A stretch of DNA of 64,000 nt from Dongia_A sp039808885 (GTDB taxonomy: Bacteria > Pseudomonadota > Alphaproteobacteria > Dongiales > Dongiaceae): assembly GCA_039808885.1 (NCBI GenBank), contig JBDHTX010000008.1:62001-126000 (forward strand), written 5' to 3'. A model generated the notes under the pieces. That model was given only the letters and a program-made list of their open reading frames with translations, was not told where the DNA came from and made no database searches. Below, piece after piece: positions 40,485 through 48,861 of the stretch. A program made the translations under genes and the position numbers. Position 1 is the stretch's first letter. Each line of letters starts with the position of its first letter.

Positions 40485-41267
40485 ATGCTGACCTCATCGC
40501 TCACGGGCAAGTCCGTCATCGTCACCGGCGGCAGCAAGGGCATCGGCAAGGGCATCGCCCGGGTCTTCGCCGCCCACGGCGCCAAGGTGCTGATCGCCGC
40601 GCGCCATCTGAAGGACGCCGAGGCCTGCGCCGCGGAATTGAAGGCGGCCGGCGGCACCGCCAGCGCGGTGGCCGCCGACGTCACCAAGCTCTCCGACATG
40701 GAGGCGATGGCCAGGACGGCGGTCGACCGCCATGGCGGGCTCGACGTGCTCTGCGCCAATGCCGGCATCTTCCCCCAGGCCAAGATCGAGGAGATGAGTC
40801 CGGAGACCTGGGACGAGGTGATGGATACCAACCTCAAGGGCACCTTCCTGTCGGTGAAGGCCTGCGTGCCGTACCTGAAAAAGAGCTCCCAGGGCCGGAT
40901 CGTGCTGACCTCGTCGATCACCGGGCCGGTCACCGGCTATCCGGGCTGGACCCATTACGGCGCCACCAAGGCCGGACAGCTCGGCTTCATGCGCACCGCC
41001 TGCATCGAGCTCGCGAAATACGGCATCACCGTCAACGCCGTGCTGCCCGGCAACATCATCACCGAGGGCCTGGCGGGACTGGGCGAGGAATACCAGCGCA
41101 GCATGGCCGCCTCGGTGCCGCTGAAGCGCCTGGGCAATGTCGAGGATATCGGCCACGCCGCCGCCTATTTCGCCTCCAAGGAGGCGGGTTATGTGACCGG
41201 CCAGACCATCATCGTCGACGGCGGCCAGATCCTGCCGGAATCGCTGGAGGCGTTAGCCTCCGCTTAA
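40485..41267 (+). CDS. Short-chain dehydrogenase/reductase of the microcompartment locus
   Basis: 260-residue NAD(P)-dependent enzyme: VTGGSKGIGKG cofactor loop, NAGIFPQAKI, SSITGPV, Tyr158 and Lys162 (YGATKAG). It resembles FabG-like proteins in general. In RMM microcompartment loci an SDR interconverts aminoacetone and 1-amino-2-propanol, so that role is the best guess here, by context. A GGGGAG ribosome site precedes the ATG. It lies between the importer and a class II aldolase gene. Confidence 0.88.
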   Translation: MLTSSLTGKSVIVTGGSKGIGKGIARVFAAHGAKVLIAARHLKDAEACAAELKAAGGTASAVAADVTKLSDMEAMARTAVDRHGGLDVLCANAGIFPQAKIEEMSPETWDEVMDTNLKGTFLSVKACVPYLKKSSQGRIVLTSSITGPVTGYPGWTHYGATKAGQLGFMRTACIELAKYGITVNAVLPGNIITEGLAGLGEEYQRSMAASVPLKRLGNVEDIGHAAAYFASKEAGYVTGQTIIVDGGQILPESLEALASA

Positions 41268-41304
41268 GGCTCAGGCGCTGGCGTCGGCGTAGGGTTCTAT
41301 TCAC

Positions 41305-41408
41305 TCGTCATGGTCGGGCTTGGCCCGACCACCCACGAGTTTTGGTGGGCGAGAACGCGCGCTTCCAAGAAACTCGTGGGTCCTCGTGCCAAGCACGAGG
41401 ATGACGAA
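41305..41408. repeat. R3 palindromic repeat, copy 1
   Basis: About 100 bases with two hairpins around a shared core: a GGTCGGGCTTGGCCCGACC hairpin, CCACGAGTTTT, then AAACTCGTGG and a TCCTCGTGCCAAGCACGAGG hairpin. Related copies are at 42289-42521 and 61204-61304. It lies between two same-direction genes. Confidence 0.8.
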
Positions 41409-41480
41409 AAGGGCGAGTGGCATTTGCCTTCCGATCCGTTTGCTGGAACACTTAGGACAGCAAATGGATCGGAGAGCCCC

Positions 41481-42242
41481 ATGTCCAACGTGACCCCGTT
41501 CAAGCCAGCCCGCGATTCCGAGGAATGGCAGCTGCGCGTCGACCTTGCCGCCGCCTTCCGCCTGGCGGTGGAGATGAACTGGCACGAATCGGTCGGCAAC
41601 CATTTCAGCGCCGCCGTCTCGCCCGATGGCAAGCAATTCCTGATGAATCCGAAATGGCGGCACTTCTCCACCATCCGGGCGAGCGACCTGCAGCTCCTGA
41701 ACGCCGACGACCAGGAGACCATGAAGCGCGCCGACGCGCCGGATTGCTCGGCCTGGGCGATCCACGGCGGCATCCATGCGAGCGTGCCGCATGCCCGCGT
41801 GCTGCTGCACCTGCATCCGCCATATGCCACGGCGCTGGCGGGCCTGGCCGATCCGGAATTGAAGCCGATCGACCAGAACACCGCCCGCTTCTACAACCGC
41901 CTCGCCGTCGACATGAATTACGGCGGCATCGCCGAGGGCCAGGACGAGGGCAAGCGCCTGGGCCGCGTGCTCGGCAACCGCTCCACCATGATGATGGCCA
42001 ATCACGGCGTGCTGGTCGCCGCCCCCACCGTGGCGGAAGCCTGGGAGCACATGTATTTCCTGGAGCGCGCCGCGCAGACCCTGATGCTGGCCTATGCCTC
42101 CGGCCAGAAGCTCAACGTCATGAGCGCGGAACTGGCCGAGAAGACCGCGCGGGGCTGGGACGACTACTCCGACAGCGCCTTCGCCCATTTCGAGCAGCTG
42201 AAGCGCCAGCTCGACAAGAAGGACCCGAGCTACAAGGAGTAG
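41481..42242 (+). CDS. Class II aldolase/adducin family protein
   Basis: 253-residue metal-dependent aldolase fold with the zinc-site motif HARVLLHLHPPYATALAGL and MMMANHGVLVAAPTVAEAWE. The family includes fuculose- and rhamnulose-phosphate aldolases and decarboxylating sugar-acid enzymes; this longer form is often of unknown substrate. GGAGAG precedes the ATG. Between the SDR and the AraC regulator, it might release lactaldehyde, which an SDR could reduce to 1,2-propanediol for the dehydratase. That chain is speculation. Confidence 0.86.
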   Translation: MSNVTPFKPARDSEEWQLRVDLAAAFRLAVEMNWHESVGNHFSAAVSPDGKQFLMNPKWRHFSTIRASDLQLLNADDQETMKRADAPDCSAWAIHGGIHASVPHARVLLHLHPPYATALAGLADPELKPIDQNTARFYNRLAVDMNYGGIAEGQDEGKRLGRVLGNRSTMMMANHGVLVAAPTVAEAWEHMYFLERAAQTLMLAYASGQKLNVMSAELAEKTARGWDDYSDSAFAHFEQLKRQLDKKDPSYKE

Positions 42243-42288
42243 CGCGGACTCCGATAGGCGCGCGCCGGTCTACGTCCCAAACTCGACC

Positions 42289-42521
42289 GTCACCCCGGCC
42301 TTGAGCCGGGGTCCATTTCTCGGGCGCAAGAACACCGACAATCAGGCTGGTTCATTCAGCGTCATGCCAGGGCTTGGCCCTGGCATCCACGAGTTTACTT
42401 CCACGGCACTACCTTGCTCATCGGCACTCGTGGATCCCAAGGCCAAGCCTTGGGATGACGTGGTTTTTCGATGCGAGCTCGTGCGGTGGAAAGATGGACC
42501 CCGGCTCAAGGCCGGGGTGAC
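42289..42521. repeat. R3 nested palindromic repeat, copy 2
   Basis: An outer pair of CCCCGGCCTTGAGCCGGGG-type hairpins (from 42291 and to 42519) encloses an inner complete R3 element (GCCAGGGCTTGGCCCTGGC, CCACGAGTTT, ACTCGTGG and ATCCCAAGGCCAAGCCTTGG). It fills the gap between a plus-strand aldolase and a convergent AraC gene and could serve as a bidirectional terminator. No gene is seen in 42243-42552. Confidence 0.85.
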
Positions 42522-42552
42522 GATGTGACTTGATGGCGCGAAGAATCCGCTC

Positions 42553-43614
42553 TCAATGCCCCGTCTTCACGCGGCGATAGTGGCGCGGGGAGGCGCCGGT
42601 CCAGCGGGTGAAGGCGCGGGAGAAGGCGGAGAGCTCGGAATAGCCCAGCAGCAGGGCGATCTCGGTCAGCGGCAACTGGCGCTGCTCGAGGTACAATTCG
42701 GCAAGCTGGCGGCGCGTCGCCTCGACCGCGTCCTTGTAGGTGGTGTTGTGGTCGCTGAGCTCGCGCTGCACCGCGCCCGGTGAAATCCTGAGATCGTGGG
42801 CGATCTGCTCCAGCGAAGGATAGCCGCCGGGCAGCCGCATGCGGATGGCGGCGCAGATGCGCTGGAACAATCCGTCGGCCGGCGAGGTGGGGCCGAGCTT
42901 TTCCATGCAGGTCTGCATCACCGTCATCAGCTGCAGGTCGCGCGCCGGCATCGGCCGCTCCAGGATGTCGGAGCGGAAGATGAGGGCGTTGGTCGGCTGG
43001 CTGAAATAGACCGGGGCGTCGAAGGCGGCCTCGTGGTCCTTCCACGCCTCCGGGCGCGGGTGCTCGAAATGCACCTCCTCCGGCGCCCATTTCGGGCCGC
43101 AGCATTCGCGGATCACGTTCAGGAACATGCCGAGGGAAAGCTCGGCGTCCTGCCGCCGGGCGACGATCTCCGGCGCCACGATCTGGTATTCCAGGCGCAG
43201 CAGGCCGTCCTTGCCCTTCACGCTGCGCAGGAATGAGGAACCCTGCTGGTAGCAGAACAGGTTGGTGAGGGTTTCCAGCGCGCTGCCCAGGGTCGGCGCC
43301 GAGATCGCCGCATAGCCCCAGAGGCCGAGGTCGCGCGGCATGAACTGGTTGCCGAACCAGAGGCCGAAATTGTCCTGGCCCGTCCGCTTGGCGGCCTCCT
43401 CGAACAGCGTGATGAAGGCGGCCAGCTTCAGCTGCAGGGTCGGCATCCCGGCCATTTCCGGGGCGATGCCGGCATTGCCGAAGATGCTGTCGATGTCGCC
43501 ATGCAGGCGGTCGATATGGTCGACGATCCCGGTCGCCGCCGAGGCGAGGATCGCCGGCCCGGCGTTGCTCGCCGGGACGCCATCAAATGCGACAGCCCCT
43601 AGGAACTCGCCCAT
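42553..43614 (-). CDS. AraC-family regulator with arabinose-binding-type N-domain
   Basis: 353-residue regulator. The first about 230 residues form the AraC_arabinose_bd-type ligand domain (MPTLQLKLAAFITLFEEAAK, then LGLWGYAAISAPTLGSALET). The C-terminal 100 residues hold two helix-turn-helices (SLEQIAHDLRISPGAVQREL, and LTEIALLLGYSELSAFSRAF with RWTGASPRHYRR). This is the OruR/ArgR-like branch that senses amino-acid-type effectors. It is divergent from the microcompartment operon and is the only regulator in 32-50 kb. It is thus the prime candidate to bind the GTCAAG repeats. Confidence 0.92.
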   Translation of the reverse strand: MGEFLGAVAFDGVPASNAGPAILASAATGIVDHIDRLHGDIDSIFGNAGIAPEMAGMPTLQLKLAAFITLFEEAAKRTGQDNFGLWFGNQFMPRDLGLWGYAAISAPTLGSALETLTNLFCYQQGSSFLRSVKGKDGLLRLEYQIVAPEIVARRQDAELSLGMFLNVIRECCGPKWAPEEVHFEHPRPEAWKDHEAAFDAPVYFSQPTNALIFRSDILERPMPARDLQLMTVMQTCMEKLGPTSPADGLFQRICAAIRMRLPGGYPSLEQIAHDLRISPGAVQRELSDHNTTYKDAVEATRRQLAELYLEQRQLPLTEIALLLGYSELSAFSRAFTRWTGASPRHYRRVKTGH

Positions 43615-43711
43615 GCGCGCCCTTTCCGGACGTCAAAGCCTTCCCTGATGCCGGTAATCTTTGCACAGCCCCTCCGGCAGGATCAAGGCGGGTGGATTCC
43701 ACCGCCCACCT

Positions 43712-43761
43712 GTCAAGATCGGCCCGCCGCCGGTCAAGCGGCAGGTCCTTGGCGGGCCTAG
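43712..43761 (+). promoter_or_regulatory. Direct-repeat activator site and CCTAG element for the microcompartment operon
   Basis: GTCAAGATCGG at 43712 and GTCAAGCGG at 43733 are 21 bases apart, and GGGCCTAG starts at 43754, another 21 bases on. This repeats the geometry at 36238-36287. It lies in the gap between the AraC gene and the kinase gene. On the minus strand the first repeat reads TTGAC and could also be a -35 for the AraC gene. Confidence 0.62.
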
Positions 43762-43820
43762 CCTTCTGACCGGACGATCAGGATCCGCCGGCTTTCCCAG
43801 GACGGCGGGCGGGTGAGTGC

Positions 43821-44834
43821 ATGAGCGGAATATTGACCCACGAGCAATTGAATCACGAGCAATTGCTGGCGGCCGTCGGCCATGTGGCCGAGGCGGCCCT
43901 GCCGCGCTGGGGTCTGGAGGGCGCCGCCCTCAAGATGATCAACCACTCGGAGAACACCACCTATCTGGTGACCCCCAGATCGGATGCGCGCCCGGTGATC
44001 CTGCGCGTCCACCGCGAGGGCTATCATTCCGTCAACGGCATCCGGAGCGAACTGGCCTGGATGCGCGCCCTGCAGGCCGATGCCGGGGTGCTGACGCCGC
44101 AGGCCATTCCCGGCAGGGACGGCCAGGACATCCAGGTCGTCAGCCATGCCAGCCTGCCCAACCCGCGCAATTGCGTGCTGTTCGAGCTGATCGACGGGGT
44201 GGAGCCGCCGCAGGACAACCTCATCGAGCCCTTCAAGCAGCTGGGCGAGGTGACGGCGCGCACGCATCTGCATTCCATGGGCTGGAAGCGGCCGCCCTAT
44301 TTCGAGCGCCTCAGCTGGGATTTCGAGCATTCCCTGGGCAGGACGCCCAACTGGGGATCCTGGGAAGACGGACCTGACATGTCGCCCGAGCGCCGGCCGC
44401 TGCTGCAGCGCCTGGTCGACACGCTGGAGCGGCGGCTCAAGGCCTATGGCCAGGGCAAGGAGCGCTACGGCCTGATCCATGCCGATTTCCGCCTCGCCAA
44501 CCTGCTGTTCCACCAGGGCAACACCCGCGTGATCGACTTCGACGATTGCGGGCTCGGCTGGTTCCTCTACGACGCCGGCACGGCGGTCAGCTTCTTCGAG
44601 CACAAGCCGGAAGTGCCCGCGCTGATGGAAGCCTGGAAGGAAGGCTACCGCCGCGTGCGTCCGCTCCCCAAGGAAGACGAGCACGAAATCTGGACCTTCA
44701 TCCTGCTGCGGCGAATGCTGCTCTTCGCCTGGATGGGGTCGCATGCCGAGACCGATCTCGCCAAGCAGGAAGGGCCGGCCTATTGCGTCGGCACCTGCGA
44801 AATGGCGGAGAAATATCTGAGCCGCTACGGCTGA
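43821..44834 (+). CDS. APH-fold kinase of the microcompartment operon (1-amino-2-propanol kinase-like)
   Basis: 337-residue small-molecule kinase of the aminoglycoside phosphotransferase fold with LIHADFRLAN (Asp222) as catalytic base and VIDFDDCG (Asp239) as metal site. In RMM microcompartments the equivalent enzyme phosphorylates (S)-1-amino-2-propanol, whose phosphate is then removed by a PLP lyase. Its position as first gene before a class III aminotransferase and a CoA-acylating ALDH supports that reading. A drug-resistance role is unlikely. It is 11 bases from the next gene. Confidence 0.88.
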   Translation: MSGILTHEQLNHEQLLAAVGHVAEAALPRWGLEGAALKMINHSENTTYLVTPRSDARPVILRVHREGYHSVNGIRSELAWMRALQADAGVLTPQAIPGRDGQDIQVVSHASLPNPRNCVLFELIDGVEPPQDNLIEPFKQLGEVTARTHLHSMGWKRPPYFERLSWDFEHSLGRTPNWGSWEDGPDMSPERRPLLQRLVDTLERRLKAYGQGKERYGLIHADFRLANLLFHQGNTRVIDFDDCGLGWFLYDAGTAVSFFEHKPEVPALMEAWKEGYRRVRPLPKEDEHEIWTFILLRRMLLFAWMGSHAETDLAKQEGPAYCVGTCEMAEKYLSRYG

Positions 44835-44845
44835 GGAGAGGCCAG

Positions 44846-46132
44846 ATGGCCGACAAGTCCAAGCAGAGCCCCGCCAAGCAGGAATTCATCGAGAAGAGCC
44901 TGCACTACTGGAACCCGGGCAAGACCCAGTTCTGGCAGGACGCCGATATCGACCTGGTGATCGACCGGCGCGAGGGCTACTACCTCTACGACATGGACGG
45001 GCGCCGCCTGATCGACGTGCATCTGAACGGCGGCACCTACAATATCGGCCATCGCCATCCGGAGCTGATCGAGGTGCTGAACCGCGGCACCCAGCGCTTC
45101 GACATGGGCAACCACCATTTCCCGGCGCTTGGCCGCACCGCCTTGGCCGAGAAGCTGGCCAAGAGCTGCGGCGGCGACCTGCACTACACGATCTACGGCT
45201 CGGGCGGCGCCGAGGCCATCGACATCGCCATCAAGACGGCGCGCCATGCCAAGCAGAAGCGCAAGATCGTCTCCATCGTGCGCGCCTATCACGGCCATAC
45301 CGGCCTGGCGGTCGCCGCCGGCGCCGAGCGCTTCTCCAAGCTGTTCCTGTCCGACCAGCCGGACGAGTTCCACGCCGTGCCGTTCAATGACCTGACCGCG
45401 ATGGAAGACGCGCTGAAGGCCAAGGATGTCGCCGCCGTCATCATGGAGACGATCCCGGCGACCTACGGCTTCCCCATGCCGCTGCCGGGCTACCTCACCG
45501 AGGTGAAGAAGCTCTGCGAGCGCTATGACGCGCTCTACATCGCCGACGAGGTGCAGACCGGCCTGATGCGCACCGGCGAGATGTGGGGCTATCAGCGCTA
45601 CGGCATCCACCCCGACATCGTCGTCATCGGCAAGGGCATCTCCGGCGGCATGTATCCCATCGCCGCCGCCGTGGTGCGCGAGCCCTATGCCGGCTGGCTG
45701 AAGCAGGACGGCTTCGGCCACATGTCGACCATGGGCGGCGCCGAACTCGGCTGCCTGGTCGCCATGAAGGTGCTGGAGATCCTGGAACGGCCGCAGATGA
45801 AGCCGACGGTCAACTACATCTCGGAGCTGATGGCGAGCGGCCTGACCGAGATCATGAAGATCTATTCCGACTTCTTCGTCGGCATCCGCCAATGCGGCGT
45901 GGTGATGGGCCTGGAATTCGACTATCCCGAGGGCGCCAAGCCGGTGATGAAGCACCTCTACGCCAACGGCGTCTGGGCGATCTTCTCGACGCTGGATGCG
46001 CGCGTGCTGCAGTTCAAGCCCGGCGTGCTGATGACCGCGCCGCAATGCGAGGAGCTGCTGGAGCGGGTCGAGCGCTCGATCGGCCAGGCCCGCGCCGAGT
46101 GCAAGGGCGGCAAGCGGCGGGTCGCGGCATGA
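44846..46132 (+). CDS. Class III PLP enzyme (aminotransferase/phospho-lyase)
   Basis: 428-residue fold type I PLP enzyme: YLYDMDGRRLIDVHLNGGTY, GSGGAEAIDIAIKTARHAKQ, IADEVQTGLMRTGEMWG, and Lys263 in VIGKGISGG as the PLP Schiff-base lysine. The family includes ethanolamine-phosphate phospho-lyase, which releases ammonia and phosphate from a phosphorylated amino-alcohol. Following an APH-fold kinase and preceding a CoA-ALDH, it fits 1-amino-2-propanol phosphate phospho-lyase giving propionaldehyde. True transamination cannot be excluded. GAGAGG precedes the ATG. Confidence 0.9.
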   Translation: MADKSKQSPAKQEFIEKSLHYWNPGKTQFWQDADIDLVIDRREGYYLYDMDGRRLIDVHLNGGTYNIGHRHPELIEVLNRGTQRFDMGNHHFPALGRTALAEKLAKSCGGDLHYTIYGSGGAEAIDIAIKTARHAKQKRKIVSIVRAYHGHTGLAVAAGAERFSKLFLSDQPDEFHAVPFNDLTAMEDALKAKDVAAVIMETIPATYGFPMPLPGYLTEVKKLCERYDALYIADEVQTGLMRTGEMWGYQRYGIHPDIVVIGKGISGGMYPIAAAVVREPYAGWLKQDGFGHMSTMGGAELGCLVAMKVLEILERPQMKPTVNYISELMASGLTEIMKIYSDFFVGIRQCGVVMGLEFDYPEGAKPVMKHLYANGVWAIFSTLDARVLQFKPGVLMTAPQCEELLERVERSIGQARAECKGGKRRVAA

Positions 46133-46142
46133 GGACGATACG

Positions 46143-47759
46143 ATGAATGCCATCGTCGAAGAGCTGCTGGCGGGCGAGAAGCGCCAGACCGGCACCGCCG
46201 ACATGATGCTGCAGCTCGGCGAATGGGCGGCATCGTCCTATGCGCGCTACGACCGCGGCGCCGTCGACCGCATCGTGAAGGCCGCCGCCGAAGCCGCCTT
46301 CGCCATGGCGGGCGCGATGGCCGAGGCTGCCGTGAAGGAGACCGGCTTCGGCGTCGTCGAGCACAAGAAGATCAAGAACGAGATCTGCTCCAAGGGCCTG
46401 GTCGAGGCCTATCGCCACCAGGATTTCTGCTCCAAGCGGGTGATCCCGGAGCAGAAGATGGTGGAGCTGCCGCGCCCGGCCGGCGTGGTCTTTGCCCTCA
46501 CCCCCTCGACCAACCCGATCTGCACCATCTATTTCAAGGTGCTGCTGGCGCTGCTGACGCGCAACGCCATCATCCTGTCGCCGCATCCGATGGCGAAGAA
46601 ATGCTCGGTCGAGGCGGTCAATGCGCTGGCCAAGGCGGCGGAGGCGGCCGGCGCGCCGAGCGGGCTGATCCAGGTCGTGGCCGAGCCCAGCCTGCCGCTC
46701 ATCGACCACATCATGAAATCGCCGCGCGTGGCGGTCATCCTGGCGACCGGCGGCACGCCGATGGTGCGCGCGGCCTATTCCTCCGGCAATCCGGCGATCG
46801 GCGTCGGCCCCGGCAACGCGCCCGCCTTCGTCGACGCCAGCGCGGACCTGAACGCCGCCGCCAAGCGCATCATCCAGTCCAAGAGCTTCGACAATTCCAT
46901 CCTCTGCACCAATGAAAGCGTGGTGGTGGCGGAGGAGAGCATCGCCGACGCGCTCTCCCAGGCGCTCGCCAAGGCCGGCGCTTATGTGGCGAAGCCGGAC
47001 GAGGTCGACGCCCTGCGCAACTACCTCTTCGGCCTCGGCAGCTTCAACGTCGACGCTCTTGGGAAAAGCGCGACCGAGATCGCAACCAGGGTCGGCCTGA
47101 AGGTGCCGAGCTCGACCAAGGTGCTGCTGGCGCCCATCGACCGCGTCGGCATCGACGAGGCCCTGTCCAAGGAGAAGCTCTGCCCGGTCCTCGGCTTCGT
47201 GCGCGTGCCGCATGTCCATGCCGGCATCTCGACCGCGCGGGCGCTCATCCGCATGTCGGGCGCCGGCCATTCCGCCGCCATCCACAGCTCCACGCCGGCG
47301 ACGATCCTGGCCTATGCCTCGGCGGTGAAGGCCCTGCGCGTGGTGGTGAACGCGCCCTGCAGCCAGGGCGCCGCCGGTTTCGGCACCCATCTCGCCCCCT
47401 CCTTCACCATCGGCACCGGCTTCTTCGGCCGGTCTTCCGTGGGCGAGAATATCGGCCCGCAGCACCTGGTGAACTGGACCCGCATCGCCTATAGCGACGA
47501 AGCCAGCGAGGCCTTCGGCGAGTTCTCCGGTCTGGAATCCTGGAACAGCAACCCGCCCTTGCCCGTGGGCCGCGAGGCGCCGATGACCATCGGGCGCCTG
47601 CAGGAGGGTTCCGACCGGGCCGACGAATCGCTGTTCGCCCGGCCGGGCGGCGGCGGTTACGGCGGCATCATCGACGACGAGATCGCGGCGATGCGCGAGG
47701 AGATCCGCCGCATCGTGCTGGAAGAACTGCGCAGCGCGCTCCGGAAGCCGGGCAAGTAG
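46143..47759 (+). CDS. CoA-acylating aldehyde dehydrogenase with C-terminal encapsulation helix
   Basis: Oxidises propionaldehyde or a similar aldehyde to its acyl-CoA inside the microcompartment. The 538-residue protein has the EutE/PduP-type catalytic Cys255 in FDNSILCTNES and SPHPMAKKCSVEAVNALAKA. After a Gly-rich linker the last about 25 residues (DDEIAAMREEIRRIVLEELR and on) form an amphipathic helix typical of encapsulation peptides. Enteric PduP has its helix at the N-terminus; here it is at the C-terminus. The shell-protein gene starts two bases after the stop. Confidence 0.93.
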   Translation: MNAIVEELLAGEKRQTGTADMMLQLGEWAASSYARYDRGAVDRIVKAAAEAAFAMAGAMAEAAVKETGFGVVEHKKIKNEICSKGLVEAYRHQDFCSKRVIPEQKMVELPRPAGVVFALTPSTNPICTIYFKVLLALLTRNAIILSPHPMAKKCSVEAVNALAKAAEAAGAPSGLIQVVAEPSLPLIDHIMKSPRVAVILATGGTPMVRAAYSSGNPAIGVGPGNAPAFVDASADLNAAAKRIIQSKSFDNSILCTNESVVVAEESIADALSQALAKAGAYVAKPDEVDALRNYLFGLGSFNVDALGKSATEIATRVGLKVPSSTKVLLAPIDRVGIDEALSKEKLCPVLGFVRVPHVHAGISTARALIRMSGAGHSAAIHSSTPATILAYASAVKALRVVVNAPCSQGAAGFGTHLAPSFTIGTGFFGRSSVGENIGPQHLVNWTRIAYSDEASEAFGEFSGLESWNSNPPLPVGREAPMTIGRLQEGSDRADESLFARPGGGGYGGIIDDEIAAMREEIRRIVLEELRSALRKPGK

Positions 47760-47761
47760 AT

Positions 47762-48370
47762 ATGGCCGAGCTGCGTTCCTTCATCTTCATCGACCAGCTG
47801 CAGCCGCAGACGCTCTGCTACATGGCGACCTGGATGCGCGGCCGGCTGCCGCGCACCAACATGGCGGCGCAGATCATCGAGGTCGCTCCGGGCCTCGACA
47901 TCGAGCCCCTCACCGATGTGGCGCTGAAATACGCCGAGGTCGGCGGCGGCATCCTCGTCGTGGAGCGGCAATTCGGCTATCTCGAGTTCCATTCCCGCTC
48001 CACCGGCATCGTGAAAGCGGCGGCGCAGGCGGTGCTGGACGAGCTCGGCGCCGATGCCGGCGACGCGACCCAGCCGCAGATCCTCGCCTCCAAGATCGTC
48101 ACGCGGGTCGATCCGGTGCATGCCTTCCTGATCAACCGCAACAAGATGGGCTCGATGATCCTGCCGGGCGAATCGCTGTTCGTGCTGGAAATGCAGCCGG
48201 CCTCCTACGCCATCCTGGCGGCGAACGAGGCGGAGAAGCATGCCGAGATCAAGGTCATCGACTACCGCATGATCGGCGCCACGGGCCGCGTCTATCTCTC
48301 CGGCGAGGAGTCCAACATCCGCAGCGCGGCAGCCGCGGCCGAGCAGGCTCTGACTGGGGGCCGCGCATGA
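47762..48370 (+). CDS. Microcompartment shell protein, trimeric BMC-T (tandem domain)
   Basis: 202-residue shell protein with two BMC domains in tandem: domain 1 about 3-95 (SFIFIDQLQPQTLCYMATWM), domain 2 about 100-195 (LEMQPASYAILAANEAEKHA, DYRMIGATGRVYLSG). BMC-T proteins form trimers and often gated pores for larger substrates. The paralogue at 49699-50334 shares the MIGATGRV(Y/F) and NEAEK motifs. It has no ribosome site of its own and is probably coupled to the ALDH gene two bases upstream. Confidence 0.93.
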   Translation: MAELRSFIFIDQLQPQTLCYMATWMRGRLPRTNMAAQIIEVAPGLDIEPLTDVALKYAEVGGGILVVERQFGYLEFHSRSTGIVKAAAQAVLDELGADAGDATQPQILASKIVTRVDPVHAFLINRNKMGSMILPGESLFVLEMQPASYAILAANEAEKHAEIKVIDYRMIGATGRVYLSGEESNIRSAAAAAEQALTGGRA

Positions 48371-48861
48371 TCGACAAGAGCCTCCTGCGCGAGCTGGTGA
48401 AAGCGGTCATCGCCGAGGAAGTGGCGGCGATCCGTAAATCCGCTGCCGCGCCGGCGCAGCCGGCCTCGGCCAAGCCCGCGCCGGCCCCGGAATCCGTGCG
48501 CATCGCCAGCGACGCCGACCTGGTCGCCTTCGCCCGCAAGGTGCTGTCGCTGGCCGGCGACCCGGCGAAGGCCAAGGACATCGCAGCCGGGCGTTATCCG
48601 TTCCGGCTGGAGCAGCCTGTTGCGGCGGCACCCGCAACGGCGCCGCGTGCTCCCGTCGGCACCGCGCCAGCCGCCGCGCCGAAGCCGACCGCCTCGGGCC
48701 AGACCCTGCGCATCGACAGCGGCGTGGTGACCGAGACCATGCTGAACAAGCTGCCGCGCGGGCTCGCCAAGCTGGTTCTGGCGCCCGGCGTCACCGTGAC
48801 ACCTCTGGCCAAGGACCGCGCCCGGACCCTCGGCCTCACCTTCGAAAGGACCTCGTCATGA
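48367..48861 (+). CDS. Microcompartment-associated protein with N-terminal encapsulation-like helix
   Basis: 164-residue protein of unknown function. Residues 1-25 (LLRELVKAVIAEEVAAIRKS) form an amphipathic helix like an encapsulation peptide. An Ala/Pro-rich linker (26-40), a short helical region (41-76), another Pro/Ala-rich linker and a C-terminal domain (LRIDSGVVTETMLNKLPRGL, VTPLAKDRARTLGLTFERT) follow. The PLAKDRARTLG pattern resembles sequence in EutQ/EutT-like proteins. It overlaps both neighbouring genes (ATGA) and probably lies in the shell lumen as a linker or assembly factor. Confidence 0.8.
   Translation: MIDKSLLRELVKAVIAEEVAAIRKSAAAPAQPASAKPAPAPESVRIASDADLVAFARKVLSLAGDPAKAKDIAAGRYPFRLEQPVAAAPATAPRAPVGTAPAAAPKPTASGQTLRIDSGVVTETMLNKLPRGLAKLVLAPGVTVTPLAKDRARTLGLTFERTSS

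Noticed and set aside
40485..41267. Fatty-acid synthesis FabG
   Set aside because: Sequence is FabG-like, but there are no fatty-acid synthesis genes nearby. It sits between an importer and microcompartment genes.
43821..44834. Aminoglycoside-resistance kinase
   Set aside because: The fold is APH, but operon position before a phospho-lyase, CoA-ALDH and shell genes fits a metabolic amino-alcohol kinase.
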